Shown here one piece after another: positions 9,125 through 19,334 of a DNA stretch of 64,000 nt. The stretch is from Neomesorhizobium albiziae (lineage in GTDB: Bacteria; Pseudomonadota; Alphaproteobacteria; Rhizobiales; Rhizobiaceae). Under the pieces are notes generated by a model. That model did no database searches and was not told where the DNA came from. It saw only the letters and a list, made by a program, of their open reading frames with translations. The position numbers were made by a program, and so were the translations under genes. The stretch spans positions 124,001 through 188,000 of the forward strand of contig NZ_FOSL01000005.1 of assembly GCF_900114255.1 (NCBI RefSeq), written 5' to 3'. Each line of letters opens with the position of its first letter. The stretch's first letter is position 1.

Positions 9125-10609
9125 ATGTCATCAACCACGCATCCCGTGGACGAGGTGCTGCCCGCACCGCGTCTTGCCGCGCTCGGCATCCAGCATGTCC
9201 TCGTCATGTACGCCGGCGCCATCGCCGTACCGCTCATCGTCGGGCGCGCCCTGAAGCTGGACCCGGAACAGGTTGCCTTCCTGATTTCCGCCGACCTATT
9301 CGTCTGCGGCATCGTCACCATCATCCAGTCGTTCGGCGCCACCCAATGGTTCGGCATCAAGCTGCCAGTGATGATGGGTGTCACCTTCGCCGCTGTCGGC
9401 CCGATGGTCGCCATTGCCAATGCCAACCCGGGTCCGGATGGCGCCCGCATCCTGTTTGGCGCCATCATTGGTGCCGGCCTGATCGGCATCGTCATTGCGC
9501 CGCTCGCCAGCCGTATGTTGCGGTTCTTTCCCCCGGTGGTCACCGGCACCATCATCGTGGTGATCGGCGCCTCGCTGATGCGGGTCGGCATCAACTGGAT
9601 TTTCGGTACGCCGGCCGGTCCGACCGCGCCGAGGCTCGTGGCCCCCGAACACGCCGAGTGGCTGAAGACCGTAACCGAAATGGCTGGAACCGCCGGCTCT
9701 GCCATTCCGGCCATTCCGGCCAAGCTCGCGCTGGCGCCGATGCTTGAGAATGCCGCCTATGCGCCGCTGTCCAACATTGCGGTGTCGGCGGTCGTGCTGG
9801 GGTCGATCCTGCTGATCGCCAAATTCGGCAAGGGTTTTGTCTCCAACATCGCAGTCTTGCTCGGCATCGTCATCGGCGGCCTGCTGACTGCGGGCCTAGG
9901 CATGATGCATTTCGACAAGGTCGCCAATGCCGAGTGGTTCGCCATCATCACGCCGTTCCATTTCGGCATGCCGATCTTCGATCCCGTGCTGATTATCACC
10001 ATGACGCTGGTGATGATCGTCACGCTGATCGAGTCGACCGGAATGTTCCTCGCGCTTTCCGATCTCACCGGGCGCAAAATGACGCAGGCAAGCCTGTCTG
10101 CCGGCCTCAGGACCGATGGTCTGGGCACGGTCATCGGCGGCATCTTCAACACGTTTCCCTACACCAGCTTCTCGCAGAATGTCGGACTGGTCGGGGTCAC
10201 CGGTATCAAGAGCCGCTTTGTCTGCGTCGCCGGCGGTGTCATCCTCGTCATCTTCGGCCTGGTGCCGAAGATGGGCGCGCTGGTCGAGGCGCTGCCGACC
10301 GTGGTGCTTGGCGGCGCCGGACTGGTGATGTTCGGCATGGTCGCCGCGACGGGCATTCGCATCCTGTCAAATGTCGACTTCAAGACGCAGCGCAACAACA
10401 TGTTCGTTGTCGCGGTGTCGGTTGGCCTCGGCATGATCCCGCTTGTGGCGCCCGACTTCAAGATGTGGCTGCCTCACGCCATCCATCCGCTGGTCGAATC
10501 CGGCATCCTGCTGGCGACGGTATCGGCGGTCGTGCTCAACGCCTTCTTCAACGGCACCCGCGTCGACGAGGCCGAAATGCGCGAAGCGGCGATGGCCGCC
10601 GAGGCTTGA
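9125..10609 (+). CDS. NCS2-family nucleobase permease (xanthine/uric acid or uracil)
   Basis: A 494-residue inner-membrane nucleobase:cation symporter-2. It has the alternating hydrophobic segments of the UraA/XanQ fold, the substrate-site region IVTLIESTGMFLALSDLTGR, and the NTFPYTSFSQNVGLVGVTGIKSR motif that follows it. The Phe-Ser-Gln-Asn-Val-Gly wording fits xanthine/urate transporters better than uracil transporters, but specificity is an inference. ATG 9125 was chosen because a frame from 9026 would have to translate the structured leader. No purine-degradation genes lie next to it. Confidence 0.9.
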   Translation: MSSTTHPVDEVLPAPRLAALGIQHVLVMYAGAIAVPLIVGRALKLDPEQVAFLISADLFVCGIVTIIQSFGATQWFGIKLPVMMGVTFAAVGPMVAIANANPGPDGARILFGAIIGAGLIGIVIAPLASRMLRFFPPVVTGTIIVVIGASLMRVGINWIFGTPAGPTAPRLVAPEHAEWLKTVTEMAGTAGSAIPAIPAKLALAPMLENAAYAPLSNIAVSAVVLGSILLIAKFGKGFVSNIAVLLGIVIGGLLTAGLGMMHFDKVANAEWFAIITPFHFGMPIFDPVLIITMTLVMIVTLIESTGMFLALSDLTGRKMTQASLSAGLRTDGLGTVIGGIFNTFPYTSFSQNVGLVGVTGIKSRFVCVAGGVILVIFGLVPKMGALVEALPTVVLGGAGLVMFGMVAATGIRILSNVDFKTQRNNMFVVAVSVGLGMIPLVAPDFKMWLPHAIHPLVESGILLATVSAVVLNAFFNGTRVDEAEMREAAMAAEA

Positions 10610-10623
10610 TCGCCTGAAACAAG

Positions 10624-10651
10624 GAAAGGGCCTGCGTAATGCGGCCCTTTC
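10624..10651. terminator. Bidirectional terminator between converging transporter genes
   Basis: A 9-bp perfect inverted repeat (GAAAGGGCC at 10624-10632 with GGCCCTTTC at 10643-10651) lies between the stops of the permease (10609) and the minus-strand EamA gene (10667). It has no long T-run on either strand, so termination strength is uncertain. Confidence 0.6.
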
Positions 10652-10666
10652 TGCGTTTGGCGTCCA

Positions 10667-11587
10667 TCAAGCCGCTATTGTCGCGCGCTTGCGGGCAGGC
10701 ATCGTCATGGCAACCACGCCTGCGATGACACAGACCAGCCCGATGCCGGCGGTGGTGGTAACCGCTTCGCCGAGGAAGACCACACCGATCGCTACGCCGA
10801 CAGGCACCCTTATGTAGGCCTGCGCGGTAGCGGCAACCGAACCCAGCGTGCGGAGCAGCCTGAAATAGATGGCGAAGGCGAGTGCGGTCGAGAAGACCGA
10901 AAGCGCGGCGAGCGCCAGCATGGAATCCATCGACGGCGTCAGCGTCCACGGCCGGTCGATCACAAGGCTTAGCGGCATCAGGATCGCTGCGCCCGAAATC
11001 AGTGAACCGGCAGCCGGCACCATCGGATCGAAATCCCCGAAGCTTTTGCCGAAGGTCGCGGCCGCGGCATAGCAGACGGTTGCGGCGACGACGGCGAGCT
11101 GCGCCCACAACTGGTCGCCGAGACCGTTCAGCGCCTGCACGCCGATGATCAGGCAGACGCCGGCCAATCCCGCTACCACGCCGAACAGTTTTCGCGCCGT
11201 CACCTGTTCGTGGCGGGTCACCAGCACGGTGAGCAGGAAGGCGAAGATCGGCGTCATCGAGTTCAGGATGGCGGCCAGCCCGGCATCGATGGAACGCTCG
11301 GCCCAGGCGATCAGCGTAAAGGGGATGGCGCTGTTCAGGCAGGCCTGGAACAGGAATTTTCCCCACGTTGCCACATCAAGCGGCAGTCTCAGCCCGCGCC
11401 AGCGCAGCACCGCCAGCAGGATCGATCCCGCAATCAGCGTGCGCATGGCGATCAGCGTCAGCGGCGGGATGGTCTCCACGCCGATCTTGATGAAGGTGTA
11501 AGAGGCGCCCCATAGCGTCGCCAGCACGAGAAGCAGGGCAAGTTCGGTGGGTTGGTTGGTCTTGGCGGGCATCGCAGGCGTCCTCAT
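10667..11587 (-). CDS. EamA-family (DMT superfamily) transporter
   Basis: A 306-residue integral membrane protein made of two EamA repeats with about ten hydrophobic helices (for example ALLLVLATLWGASYTFIKIG and LALAALSVFSTALAFAIYFRLL). Members export amino acids or other metabolites, and the substrate cannot be predicted. Start is ATG 11587; a second in-frame ATG is at 11572. It converges on the nucleobase permease and has no obvious operon partner. Confidence 0.87.
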   Translation of the reverse strand: MRTPAMPAKTNQPTELALLLVLATLWGASYTFIKIGVETIPPLTLIAMRTLIAGSILLAVLRWRGLRLPLDVATWGKFLFQACLNSAIPFTLIAWAERSIDAGLAAILNSMTPIFAFLLTVLVTRHEQVTARKLFGVVAGLAGVCLIIGVQALNGLGDQLWAQLAVVAATVCYAAAATFGKSFGDFDPMVPAAGSLISGAAILMPLSLVIDRPWTLTPSMDSMLALAALSVFSTALAFAIYFRLLRTLGSVAATAQAYIRVPVGVAIGVVFLGEAVTTTAGIGLVCVIAGVVAMTMPARKRATIAA

Positions 11588-11662
11588 GTGTTTTCGATGA
11601 GGCTGTTCTAGCGCGCCACCATGGCGCGATGTTTCGATGCGGGCCGAAGTATGGGAGGGCGT

Positions 11663-12058
11663 TCAGCTCGGCTTGCGCTCGACCAGCGCGATTGTATTGC
11701 CGGCAGGATCTTTCACGAAAGCCATCCACTCGCTTTCGCCGGCCGGGCCGAACTGGCCGGCCATATCCGTGTGAACAAGTTCGGCGGGAATGGCGATGTC
11801 GACGCCTTTCACCGTAATTCCCGCACAGAAGCTGTCGATATCCGCGATGTCGAGATAGGTCGTTGCCGGCTTATTGGTGGCGGAAAAGAACAGGCGCACA
11901 CCGCCGATCATCACGAAAGCGATGCCGGGGGGATCGAAGCGGGCGTGGGTGGGAACGAGAAGAATGTCGCGCCAATAGGCGAGCGTGGCGTCGAGATCGG
12001 GGCCGGCGGCAAGTGCGACCTGTCGTATCGCGTTCGGGCGCTGGACCGCCCCACCCAT
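11663..12058 (-). CDS. VOC-family (glyoxalase-like) protein
   Basis: A 131-residue protein with a single vicinal-oxygen-chelate domain. It opens with a beta strand and helix (IRQVALAAGPDLDATLAYWRDILL), has a central strand GIAFVMIGGVRLFF and ends with the family signature FVKDPAGNTIALVE. Members are metal-dependent isomerases, dioxygenases or resistance proteins, and the substrate cannot be assigned. It follows erpA on the same strand, four bases after its stop, which suggests co-transcription. Confidence 0.82.
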   Translation of the reverse strand: MGGAVQRPNAIRQVALAAGPDLDATLAYWRDILLVPTHARFDPPGIAFVMIGGVRLFFSATNKPATTYLDIADIDSFCAGITVKGVDIAIPAELVHTDMAGQFGPAGESEWMAFVKDPAGNTIALVERKPS

Positions 12059-12062
12059 TGGA

Positions 12063-12410
12063 TCAGATTGAAAAACTGGTGCCGCAGCCGCAGCCAGCGA
12101 CCGCGTTGGGGTTCTTGATCTGGAACGACTGGCCCATCAGGTCGTCGACGAAATCGACCACCGAGCCGCCCATGTAGACGAGGGACAGGTCATCGACGAG
12201 CAGCGTCGCGCCATCCTTTTCGATGGCGACATCGTCATCGTTGCGGCCATCGACCAGATCGAACTTGTAGGAAAACCCGGAACAGCCGCCGCCTTCGACG
12301 GAGATGCGCAGCGCGATCTTGCCCGGCTCGTCGGCGACGATCTTGGCGATCCGCTTTGCCGCGGCTTCGGTCATCTCCACTTTCATGGCAGTCTTGGCAT
12401 CGGCGCCCAT
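12063..12410 (-). CDS. erpA: Iron-sulphur cluster insertion protein, A-type carrier
   Basis: A 115-residue A-type Fe-S carrier (ErpA/IscA/SufA) that passes clusters to apo-proteins. The three ligand cysteines are present: C43 (GGGCSGF) and the C-terminal pair C107/C109 (GCGCGTSF). ATG 12410 was chosen; ATG 12386 (MKVEMTEAAAK) is an alternative. The frame stays open far upstream, antisense to dgt, but that part is not coding. Divergence from dgt with a 75-base gap is the usual alphaproteobacterial arrangement and favours ErpA over IscA. Confidence 0.88.
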   Translation of the reverse strand: MGADAKTAMKVEMTEAAAKRIAKIVADEPGKIALRISVEGGGCSGFSYKFDLVDGRNDDDVAIEKDGATLLVDDLSLVYMGGSVVDFVDDLMGQSFQIKNPNAVAGCGCGTSFSI

Positions 12411-12485
12411 CGACGTCACCTTGCTTTCGTCTCTGCACCATAGGTATGAACGGGCGAGGGGCAAGTCAACCGGCGGCATCAGCGG

Positions 12486-13703
12486 ATGGTACCTGCAAAG
12501 CTCGGCGATATCGGCTTCGGCTACCGGCCGCGGGCCGCCTATGCCTGCGATCCGGCGAAGTCGCGCGGGCGCTTTTGCGACGAGGTCGAGAGCCCGACCC
12601 GCACGCCGTTCCAGCGCGATCGCGACCGCATCATTCATTCGACCGCCTTCCGCCGGCTGAAGCACAAGACGCAAGTGTTTGTCGCCCATGAAGGCGACCA
12701 CTACCGCACCCGGCTTACTCATACCATTGAAGTGGCGCAGATCGCCCGCGCTCTGGCGCGTGCGCTGCGCTGCGACGAGGATCTCGCCGAAGCGGTGGCG
12801 CTGGTCCACGATTTCGGCCACACGCCATTTGGCCACACCGGCGAGGATGCGCTCAACGAAAAGATGGCGGCATGGGGCGGCTTCGACCACAACGCGCAGT
12901 CGCTGCGTGTCGTGACCAGTCTTGAGAAGCGCTACGCCGAATTCGACGGGCTGAACCTGACCTGGGAAACGCTGGAAGGCCTGGTCAAGCACAACGGCCC
13001 GCTCACCGACGCCAGCGGGGCCGCGATGAAACGCCCGGTGCCCAAGACCATCCTCGACTATTCCACCCTGCACGACCTCGAACTCGACCGTTTCGCCAGC
13101 GTGGAAGCGCAGTGCGCGGCGATTGCCGACGACATCGCCTACAACACCCATGATATCGACGACGGCCTGAGGGCAGGGCTGCTCAGCCTGGAGATGCTGG
13201 AGGAGGTGCCGCTGTCGGGCGAAATCCTGAAAGGCGTGCGCACCCGCTACCCGGTCCTCGATCCCGTCCGCACTGGCCACGAGCTGATGCGCCGGCAGAT
13301 CACCCACATGGTCGAGGACGTCATCGCGACAGCAACCGCAAACATTGCCGAGATCGACCCGCAAAGCCCCGACGATGTACACGCCGCCGGCCGGGCCATG
13401 GTTTCCTTCTCCGTGGAAATGGGCGAGGCGGAGAAGTCGCTGAAGGCGTTTCTTTACAAGAACCTTTACCGAGCCGAAGAAGTGATGCGGGTGCGCGCCG
13501 ATGCGGATCAGGTGGTGCGCGACCTGTTCGACGCCTATTTCGCCGACCCGGCGATCATGCCGGAGGGCTGGCGCGAAATCCTCGGCCGCGCCGAGGACCG
13601 CATCAAGGCGCGCCATGTGGCCGACTTCCTGGCCGGCATGACCGACACCTACGCCCTCAAGGAACACCGCCGCTTGTTTGACCACACGCCGGATTTGAGT
13701 TAG
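12486..13703 (+). CDS. dgt: Deoxyguanosinetriphosphate triphosphohydrolase-like protein
   Basis: A 405-residue HD-domain dNTP triphosphohydrolase that cleaves dNTPs to nucleoside and triphosphate and helps control nucleotide pools. Visible motifs are [25 protein letters not shown] near the N-terminus and the HD site (RLTHTIEV..., then [18 protein letters not shown]). A later Asp ([13 protein letters not shown]) completes the metal ligands. It leads the dgt-argS-SPOR-nagZ series and is separated from argS by about 60 bases. Confidence 0.92.
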   Translation: MVPAKLGDIGFGYRPRAAYACDPAKSRGRFCDEVESPTRTPFQRDRDRIIHSTAFRRLKHKTQVFVAHEGDHYRTRLTHTIEVAQIARALARALRCDEDLAEAVALVHDFGHTPFGHTGEDALNEKMAAWGGFDHNAQSLRVVTSLEKRYAEFDGLNLTWETLEGLVKHNGPLTDASGAAMKRPVPKTILDYSTLHDLELDRFASVEAQCAAIADDIAYNTHDIDDGLRAGLLSLEMLEEVPLSGEILKGVRTRYPVLDPVRTGHELMRRQITHMVEDVIATATANIAEIDPQSPDDVHAAGRAMVSFSVEMGEAEKSLKAFLYKNLYRAEEVMRVRADADQVVRDLFDAYFADPAIMPEGWREILGRAEDRIKARHVADFLAGMTDTYALKEHRRLFDHTPDLS

Positions 13704-13765
13704 GGCGAACCCAGTTTTCCGGCTGTTTTTTGCCGGCGCATCCCCGAAATTCCTGGACCTTGATG

Positions 13766-15523
13766 ATGAACATTTTCGCCGATTTCAACGAGCGGATCAA
13801 AAAGATCGTAGAAACGCTTGAACTGAAAGCCCAAGACGGCGGCGCGCTTGACCTTTCGCGCATCGCCGTCGAGCCGCCGCGCGACGCATCGCATGGCGAT
13901 CTGGCGATCAACGCCGCGATGGTTCTCGCTAAGCAGGTGGGCGAAAATCCGCGCGCGGTTGCCGAGCGCATCGCTGCCGAACTGAAGCGCGACGCCGATG
14001 TGGTCGGTGTGGAGGTCGCCGGGCCGGGTTTCGTCAATTTGAGGCTCAACGACGGTTTCTGGCAGGCCCGCCTTGCCGGCATACTTGACGAAGCCACCGA
14101 CTATGGCCGCTCCGAGATCGGGGCCGGTCGCAAGGTCAACGTCGAATATGTTTCGGCCAACCCTACCGGCCCGATGCATGTCGGTCACTGCCGTGGCGCC
14201 GTCGTCGGCGACGCGCTGGCCAACATCCTGGCGTTCTCCGGCCACGATGTGACCAAGGAATATTACATCAACGACGCAGGCGTGCAGATCGGCGTCCTCG
14301 CCCGCTCGGCGCTGCTGCGCTACCGGGAGGCGCTGGGCGACGACATCGGCGAAATACCGGCGGGCCTCTATCCCGGCGATTATCTCGTGCCGGTTGGCCA
14401 GGCCCTGGCCAAGGAATTCGGCCGCGATCTGCTGCAGAAACCGGAAGACGAGGCACTCGGCCTCATCGCCGATCGCACGATCGACGCCATGCTGGCGATG
14501 ATCCGCGAGGATCTGGCGCTGCTCAACGTCAACCACGAAGTGTTTTTCTCCGAGCGCAAGTTGCACGCCGACAACGCCAAGGCGATCCGTTCGGCGATCA
14601 CCGACCTGACCCTGAAGGGCCACGTCTACAAGGGCACGCTGCCGCCGCCCAAGGGCCAGAAGGACGAGGACTGGGAGGATCGCGAGCAGACGCTGTTTCG
14701 CTCCACCGATGTCGGCGACGACATCGACAGGCCGCTGGTCAAGTCCGACGGCAGCTACACCTATTTCGCCGCCGACGTCGCCTACATCAAGGACAAGCTC
14801 GACCGGGGCTTCAACGACCTGATCTTCGTGCTGGGCGCCGACCACAGCGGCTACATCAAGCGCATGGAAGCGCTGGCCAAGGCCGTGTCCGGCGGCGCGG
14901 CATCGCTCACCATCCTGATCTGCCAGCTGGTCAAGCTCTACCGCGACGGCGAGCCAGTCCGCATGTCGAAGCGCGCGGGCGAATTCGTGACGCTGCGCGA
15001 AGTGGTGGAGGAGGTGGGCCGCGATCCCATCCGCTTCATGATGCTCTACCGCAAGAACGACGCGCCCCTCGATTTCGATTTCGCCAAGGTAACGGAGCAG
15101 TCGAAGGACAACCCGGTGTTCTACGTCCAGTATGCCTCGGCGCGCACCCATTCGGTGTTCCGCCAGGCGCGGGAACAGCTCGGCGACCTGCCGTTCGACC
15201 GGGCGTCGCTGAAGGCCGCTGCCGGCCGGTTGACCGACGAGGGCGAGATCGCGCTCATCAAGAAGCTCGCTGAATATCCCCGGCTGATCGAAAGTGCAGC
15301 GCTAGCGCACGAGCCACATAGGCTGGCTTTTTACCTTTATGACTTGGCCAGCACGTTCCATGGACACTGGAATCGTGGCACCGATAATGTGGACTTACGT
15401 TTTGTTAAGGTTAACGACCCACAATTGACTCATGCCAGACTAGGGCTGGTGCAGGCCGTTTCGGATGTTTTGACATCCGGCCTGGCGTTGATCGGAGCCG
15501 AGGCTCCGACGGAGATGCGCTAG
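13766..15523 (+). CDS. argS: Arginyl-tRNA synthetase
   Basis: Class I synthetase for tRNA-Arg, 585 residues. It has the N-terminal Add-1 domain, the HIGH-type motif in [20 protein letters not shown], the YINDAG block, the KMSK-like loop [15 protein letters not shown], and a C-terminal DALR anticodon-binding domain. Start could be ATG 13763 or 13766 (MNIFADF is the usual family start). The last 60 codons or so (from about 15302) use rare CTA, TTA, AGA, AGG and ACA codons, unlike the rest of the gene, although the protein family remains intact. Confidence 0.97.
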   Translation: MNIFADFNERIKKIVETLELKAQDGGALDLSRIAVEPPRDASHGDLAINAAMVLAKQVGENPRAVAERIAAELKRDADVVGVEVAGPGFVNLRLNDGFWQARLAGILDEATDYGRSEIGAGRKVNVEYVSANPTGPMHVGHCRGAVVGDALANILAFSGHDVTKEYYINDAGVQIGVLARSALLRYREALGDDIGEIPAGLYPGDYLVPVGQALAKEFGRDLLQKPEDEALGLIADRTIDAMLAMIREDLALLNVNHEVFFSERKLHADNAKAIRSAITDLTLKGHVYKGTLPPPKGQKDEDWEDREQTLFRSTDVGDDIDRPLVKSDGSYTYFAADVAYIKDKLDRGFNDLIFVLGADHSGYIKRMEALAKAVSGGAASLTILICQLVKLYRDGEPVRMSKRAGEFVTLREVVEEVGRDPIRFMMLYRKNDAPLDFDFAKVTEQSKDNPVFYVQYASARTHSVFRQAREQLGDLPFDRASLKAAAGRLTDEGEIALIKKLAEYPRLIESAALAHEPHRLAFYLYDLASTFHGHWNRGTDNVDLRFVKVNDPQLTHARLGLVQAVSDVLTSGLALIGAEAPTEMR

Positions 15524-15627
15524 GAAAACCACGGGATTGCCTGTCACCATTTGCCCACATTGCGCTGGTAGGGCCAACCCCAAGTGACGTCGCCGGCGTC
15601 CGACTGAGTGTGAGTGCGGAAAAGACC

Positions 15628-18600
15628 ATGGCAGACAGAAATCAGCTTAAAAAAGCCCCCGAGAAGCCAATCGCAGAAGATGATCCGTTCGCTGAACTGA
15701 CCCGTATCATGGGGTTCGATCCGCGCGTCCCGGTTACGCCGCGACAGCCGCCAGCGATGGAAAAGCTTGCAGCGCTCGCCGCCCAAGAGGACGATTTTTC
15801 GATCGACCTCGAAAAGGAGTTGATGGGCGAGTTTGACGGCTTGCAAGAAGACGCTGAAGTGACGTCTTATGCAGCCGCCCAGGTGGCGCACGACCAGGAC
15901 AATGCGCCGGTCGACAACGCTGCGGTCGAAGACTTCGACTTTGTCTTCGATGCCGATGTAGCGGCTCCCGAACAGGATCCCGCCATCGCCGCGGCCGCCC
16001 ATCAGGCGCTTGCCGACGAACTGGACGCTGCCTTCGGCGCCGAGCCGGTCCGCGAATCAGGTGCTGCCGAAATGGACGCCGTTGCATTTGCCGACGAAAT
16101 CCCCGTCGAGCAACCCGTGGCTGCCGAGCTTGTTCCTGTTCCGCTCGAAGACGAGGCCCTGGCGGACGAGTTCGAAACCGCGTTTGATGGTGAAGCCGAA
16201 GAGCCTGCGCCGTTGCAGGCGGTGGAAGACGACCTGGCGGTTGGTGAAATCGAGACGGTTTACGCCGACGACACGGTCGCCGAAGAGCACGGTGCAGCGC
16301 TTGCAGATGGTCTGGCTGCCGAGATCGGCGATACCTTCGCTGCGCATTTTGATGATCATCTTTCTGCCGATATGGCGGAGGAGCCGGTGGCTGCCGAGCC
16401 GGAACTGCAGGAACCTGCGGTCGAGCCGGAGTTTTTGGCCGAACCCCACCTCGTTTCCGAATCCGAATTCGCGGCTGTCGCGGTGGAAGCGCCCGAGCCG
16501 GTTGCCGAAGAAGCCCGGGCCTGCGACGAAGTTGAGGATGCGCCGCTGATCCCGCTTGGTGCGGCTCGCGATCTTGCGCATGCCGACGAGCATTTTGCCT
16601 CGATCGATAGCAACTTCGACGCCGAACTGAACAGCGAACGGTCGCAGTCCTTCGATGCTCCGGCCACCGCCGGGGAGGCAGAGGCGGACGATTACGATCT
16701 CGAATCTGAATTGAGCGCGTTGCTCGGCAAGGGCAAGTCCGCCCTGACGCCGGTTGCGGCGCCGGCAATCGCGGAAGCCGCCGAGCAGGACGAACCAGAA
16801 TACTCCGCCGATGAACCGGCGGTGTCCATGGACGACTGGTCTGCAGACCACGAGGACCCGCAGCCCATGGTCGCCGAGGCTGTTGCCGAGGAGATTTCCC
16901 CCGAGCCGGAATATTTGGCGGCAGCGGAAACCGCTGAAGCCGATGTCGAGCCGTATTTCGACGAGCCGCTCATGGCCGACGAACGGGACGAATTTGCCGA
17001 GGATGCAGATTATCAGCCGGTTGAGACACCGGCCTATGCCGCAGAACAGCCGGCCTATACCTCAGCTCCCTACGCGATCGTTCAGCCGGCGGCTTATGCC
17101 GCGCCGACAGAAGCACCCGCCGAAATCGTCGCCGAGACGATGTCCTGGGAACAGTCTGGACAGGAAGAAGACGACCCGCTGAGCGAGTTTGTCGTCGAGC
17201 AGGAGCTTGAAGCCGAGCTTGCCGGGCTCGAGGATGACATCGATCTCGGTCTTGACGACCTGGTGCTGGATGACGAACCGGTCGCTGCCGCTTTGGCTGA
17301 GCAACCGATTGTTTCGGAACAGTCGCAGGCGACAAAGGCCGCGTTCGCGCCTCCGTCGGCGCCCAGGGCGCCGCAGCCGGCGCCGGTCGAGGCCGAGGAA
17401 GAAGATCCGTTCGCGATGCTCGCCGCCATGGTGCGGGACACCCCGCCGGTCGCCCAGCAAACTGTCCGGTCGCCGGCTTCGGCCAGCATGAGTTTCCAGG
17501 ATCTACCGCGGAGCGAAGCTCCCAAAGTCAGTGAGAGTTCAGTGTCGACGACCGAGTATCAGTATCAGAGCCGTTCACATGCCAATCGCGCACCGGTCAA
17601 CGTGCCGGACATCGACACCATCGATGTGCCCGAGACGGCGGTGGCGCTTGCCGACGATCTCGATATTCCGGAACTCACTTTCGAGGATGATCTGCCGCCG
17701 GCCACCGATTTCGACGATTTCGAAGCCGAACTGGCGAGCGCATTCAACCCGCAGCCGGTTGCGCACCCTGCTGCCGAGCCGGTGCGCGACGTTCCGCGCC
17801 AGGCCTACCAGCACGAATATGCACAGTACCAACAGCAGCCGACACCAGCTGAGCAGGGCTATTATGGCGCTGCGGCGATAGCCGCTGCGGCGGCTGCGTC
17901 TACTGCCTATGCTCCGGCCCAGCCGGCTCAGCCGGCCGCTTATGCAGATGACCGTTATGCCGACCCCAACGGCCGTACTCCGGCTGGCGGCCAGGCACAG
18001 GGCGCTGATCGCGCCATGGACGATGACGATCTCGCCTACGATCCCGAGCTCAACGAGGACATGGCGATCCCGGCCTATCATGAAGCCGCCGAGCGCCAAT
18101 CTTCCGGCAACCGGCGTGGCCTGATGATGGCGGCGATCGTCGGTGGCGTGGTTCTGATCGGCGGTGTCGGTGCTTATGTCCTGTTCGGTGGCGGCAGCGG
18201 TTCTGATGCTCCCGCAGTCGTCCTCGCCGACACCGATCCGGTCAAGGTGCGTCCGGAAAATCCCGGCGGCACCAGCGTACCGAACCAGGATAACAAGGTC
18301 TTCCAGACCATGAACGGGACCGACAAGGCGACTGGCCCGACGCAGGAAAAGCTGATTTCGGGAACCGAAGAGCCGGTTGACGTCGCAGCCCGCGCCGCGC
18401 CGCGCGATGTTACCCCGCAGACAGCCGAAGACGGTGAGGCAGCCATCGAGGACGCGCCGTTGACGGGCGACGACGAAATGGCCGCCGACGGAGAGGATCC
18501 GGTCGCCGCCGAGATCGCCGCGGCGCCGAAGGGCGAGGACCGTCTCGCGCCGGACGCAACGACGACCACCGCCAACAACGAGGTTGCAGCGGTTGCGCCA

Positions 18601-19191
18601 CGCCGTGTCCGCACGATGGTCGTCCGCGCCGACGGCACCCTGGTTCCGAGCGAAGCACCGGCGCCTGTCGCCGCAGAGCCGCAGGCCGACCAGGCCACGG
18701 CTTCCGCGCTTGAACCTGCCGATCCATCGAAGAGCCTTGCCGATCCGATCGCGACGGACGCAACCGGATCGCTGACGCCCGCCGCGCCGGCTGAAACAGC
18801 CGCCGCTGCCCCGGCTGCGCCTGCTGCCCAGGCGGCGATGCCGGATTCCGGCCCGGTCGCCCCGTCGCGTCCCGCGGATCAGCCGGTCGACGTCGTTGGC
18901 GAGGTCAAGCCGCAGCAGGTCGCTGCCGCCAGCGGTGCCGCCGCCGCGGGTTCCTGGTCGATGCAAATCGCGTCGCAGCCCAGCGAAGCCGCCGCCCAGT
19001 CGAGCTATCAGGATCTCGCCCGCCGCTATGGCAGCGTGATCGGCGACAAGGGTGTCAACATCGTCAAGGCCGAGATCGCCGGCAAGGGCACTTTCTGGCG
19101 GGTTCGCGTACCGGCCGGTTCGCGCAACGACGCCATCTCGCTCTGCGAGAGCTACAAGGCCGCCGGCGGCAACTGCTTCGTCTCGAAGTAA
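15628..19191 (+). CDS. Giant acidic SPOR-domain protein (peptidoglycan-binding, cell division)
   Basis: A 1187-residue bitopic inner-membrane protein. Residues 1 to about 830 are low-complexity and very rich in Ala, Glu, Asp, Pro and Val, so probably a disordered cytoplasmic region. One membrane helix follows (GLMMAAIVGGVVLIGGVGAY, about 832-855), then an Ala/Pro-rich periplasmic linker, then a C-terminal SPOR domain (about 1107-1187, SWSMQIASQPSEAAAQSSY...GGNCFVSK) expected to bind denuded septal glycan. ATG 15628 was preferred over GTG 15610. Its place between argS and nagZ is conserved in alphaproteobacteria. The length of the acidic tail is well above usual SPOR proteins. Confidence 0.88.
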   Translation: MADRNQLKKAPEKPIAEDDPFAELTRIMGFDPRVPVTPRQPPAMEKLAALAAQEDDFSIDLEKELMGEFDGLQEDAEVTSYAAAQVAHDQDNAPVDNAAVEDFDFVFDADVAAPEQDPAIAAAAHQALADELDAAFGAEPVRESGAAEMDAVAFADEIPVEQPVAAELVPVPLEDEALADEFETAFDGEAEEPAPLQAVEDDLAVGEIETVYADDTVAEEHGAALADGLAAEIGDTFAAHFDDHLSADMAEEPVAAEPELQEPAVEPEFLAEPHLVSESEFAAVAVEAPEPVAEEARACDEVEDAPLIPLGAARDLAHADEHFASIDSNFDAELNSERSQSFDAPATAGEAEADDYDLESELSALLGKGKSALTPVAAPAIAEAAEQDEPEYSADEPAVSMDDWSADHEDPQPMVAEAVAEEISPEPEYLAAAETAEADVEPYFDEPLMADERDEFAEDADYQPVETPAYAAEQPAYTSAPYAIVQPAAYAAPTEAPAEIVAETMSWEQSGQEEDDPLSEFVVEQELEAELAGLEDDIDLGLDDLVLDDEPVAAALAEQPIVSEQSQATKAAFAPPSAPRAPQPAPVEAEEEDPFAMLAAMVRDTPPVAQQTVRSPASASMSFQDLPRSEAPKVSESSVSTTEYQYQSRSHANRAPVNVPDIDTIDVPETAVALADDLDIPELTFEDDLPPATDFDDFEAELASAFNPQPVAHPAAEPVRDVPRQAYQHEYAQYQQQPTPAEQGYYGAAAIAAAAAASTAYAPAQPAQPAAYADDRYADPNGRTPAGGQAQGADRAMDDDDLAYDPELNEDMAIPAYHEAAERQSSGNRRGLMMAAIVGGVVLIGGVGAYVLFGGGSGSDAPAVVLADTDPVKVRPENPGGTSVPNQDNKVFQTMNGTDKATGPTQEKLISGTEEPVDVAARAAPRDVTPQTAEDGEAAIEDAPLTGDDEMAADGEDPVAAEIAAAPKGEDRLAPDATTTTANNEVAAVAPRRVRTMVVRADGTLVPSEAPAPVAAEPQADQATASALEPADPSKSLADPIATDATGSLTPAAPAETAAAAPAAPAAQAAMPDSGPVAPSRPADQPVDVVGEVKPQQVAAASGAAAAGSWSMQIASQPSEAAAQSSYQDLARRYGSVIGDKGVNIVKAEIAGKGTFWRVRVPAGSRNDAISLCESYKAAGGNCFVSK

Positions 19192-19212
19192 GCCTAAGTC
19201 GGATTTCATCTG

Positions 19213-19246
19213 GAAGGGCGCGGCCTTGGCTGCGCCCTTCTGCGTT
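19213..19246 (+). terminator. Terminator after the SPOR-domain gene
   Basis: Inverted repeat GAAGGGCGC (19213-19221) with GCGCCCTTC (19232-19240), extendable inward by GGCC/GGCT pairs, followed by TGCGTTTTG. It lies 22 bases after the stop and probably separates this gene from nagZ. Confidence 0.75.
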
Positions 19247-19334
19247 TTGAGCTAAAGGTCGGGAAAGAGGGACGGTTTGCGGCCGTTCACCGCCGTGGAT
19301 TCCCTTGGCCGGCCGAAACCTTTAGAGTTAAGGC

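Noticed and set aside
12411-13685. Minus-strand extension of the erpA frame across dgt
   Set aside because: Only the last 115 residues match a known family; the rest is antisense to dgt, whose HD motifs are clear.
13700-15151. 483-codon minus-strand frame opposite argS
   Set aside because: A low-complexity shadow of the argS codon pattern with no recognisable domain.
16000-18060. Acidic repeats in the SPOR gene as a minisatellite or CRISPR-like array
   Set aside because: No constant-length repeat-spacer pattern exists; the repetition is at amino-acid composition level only.
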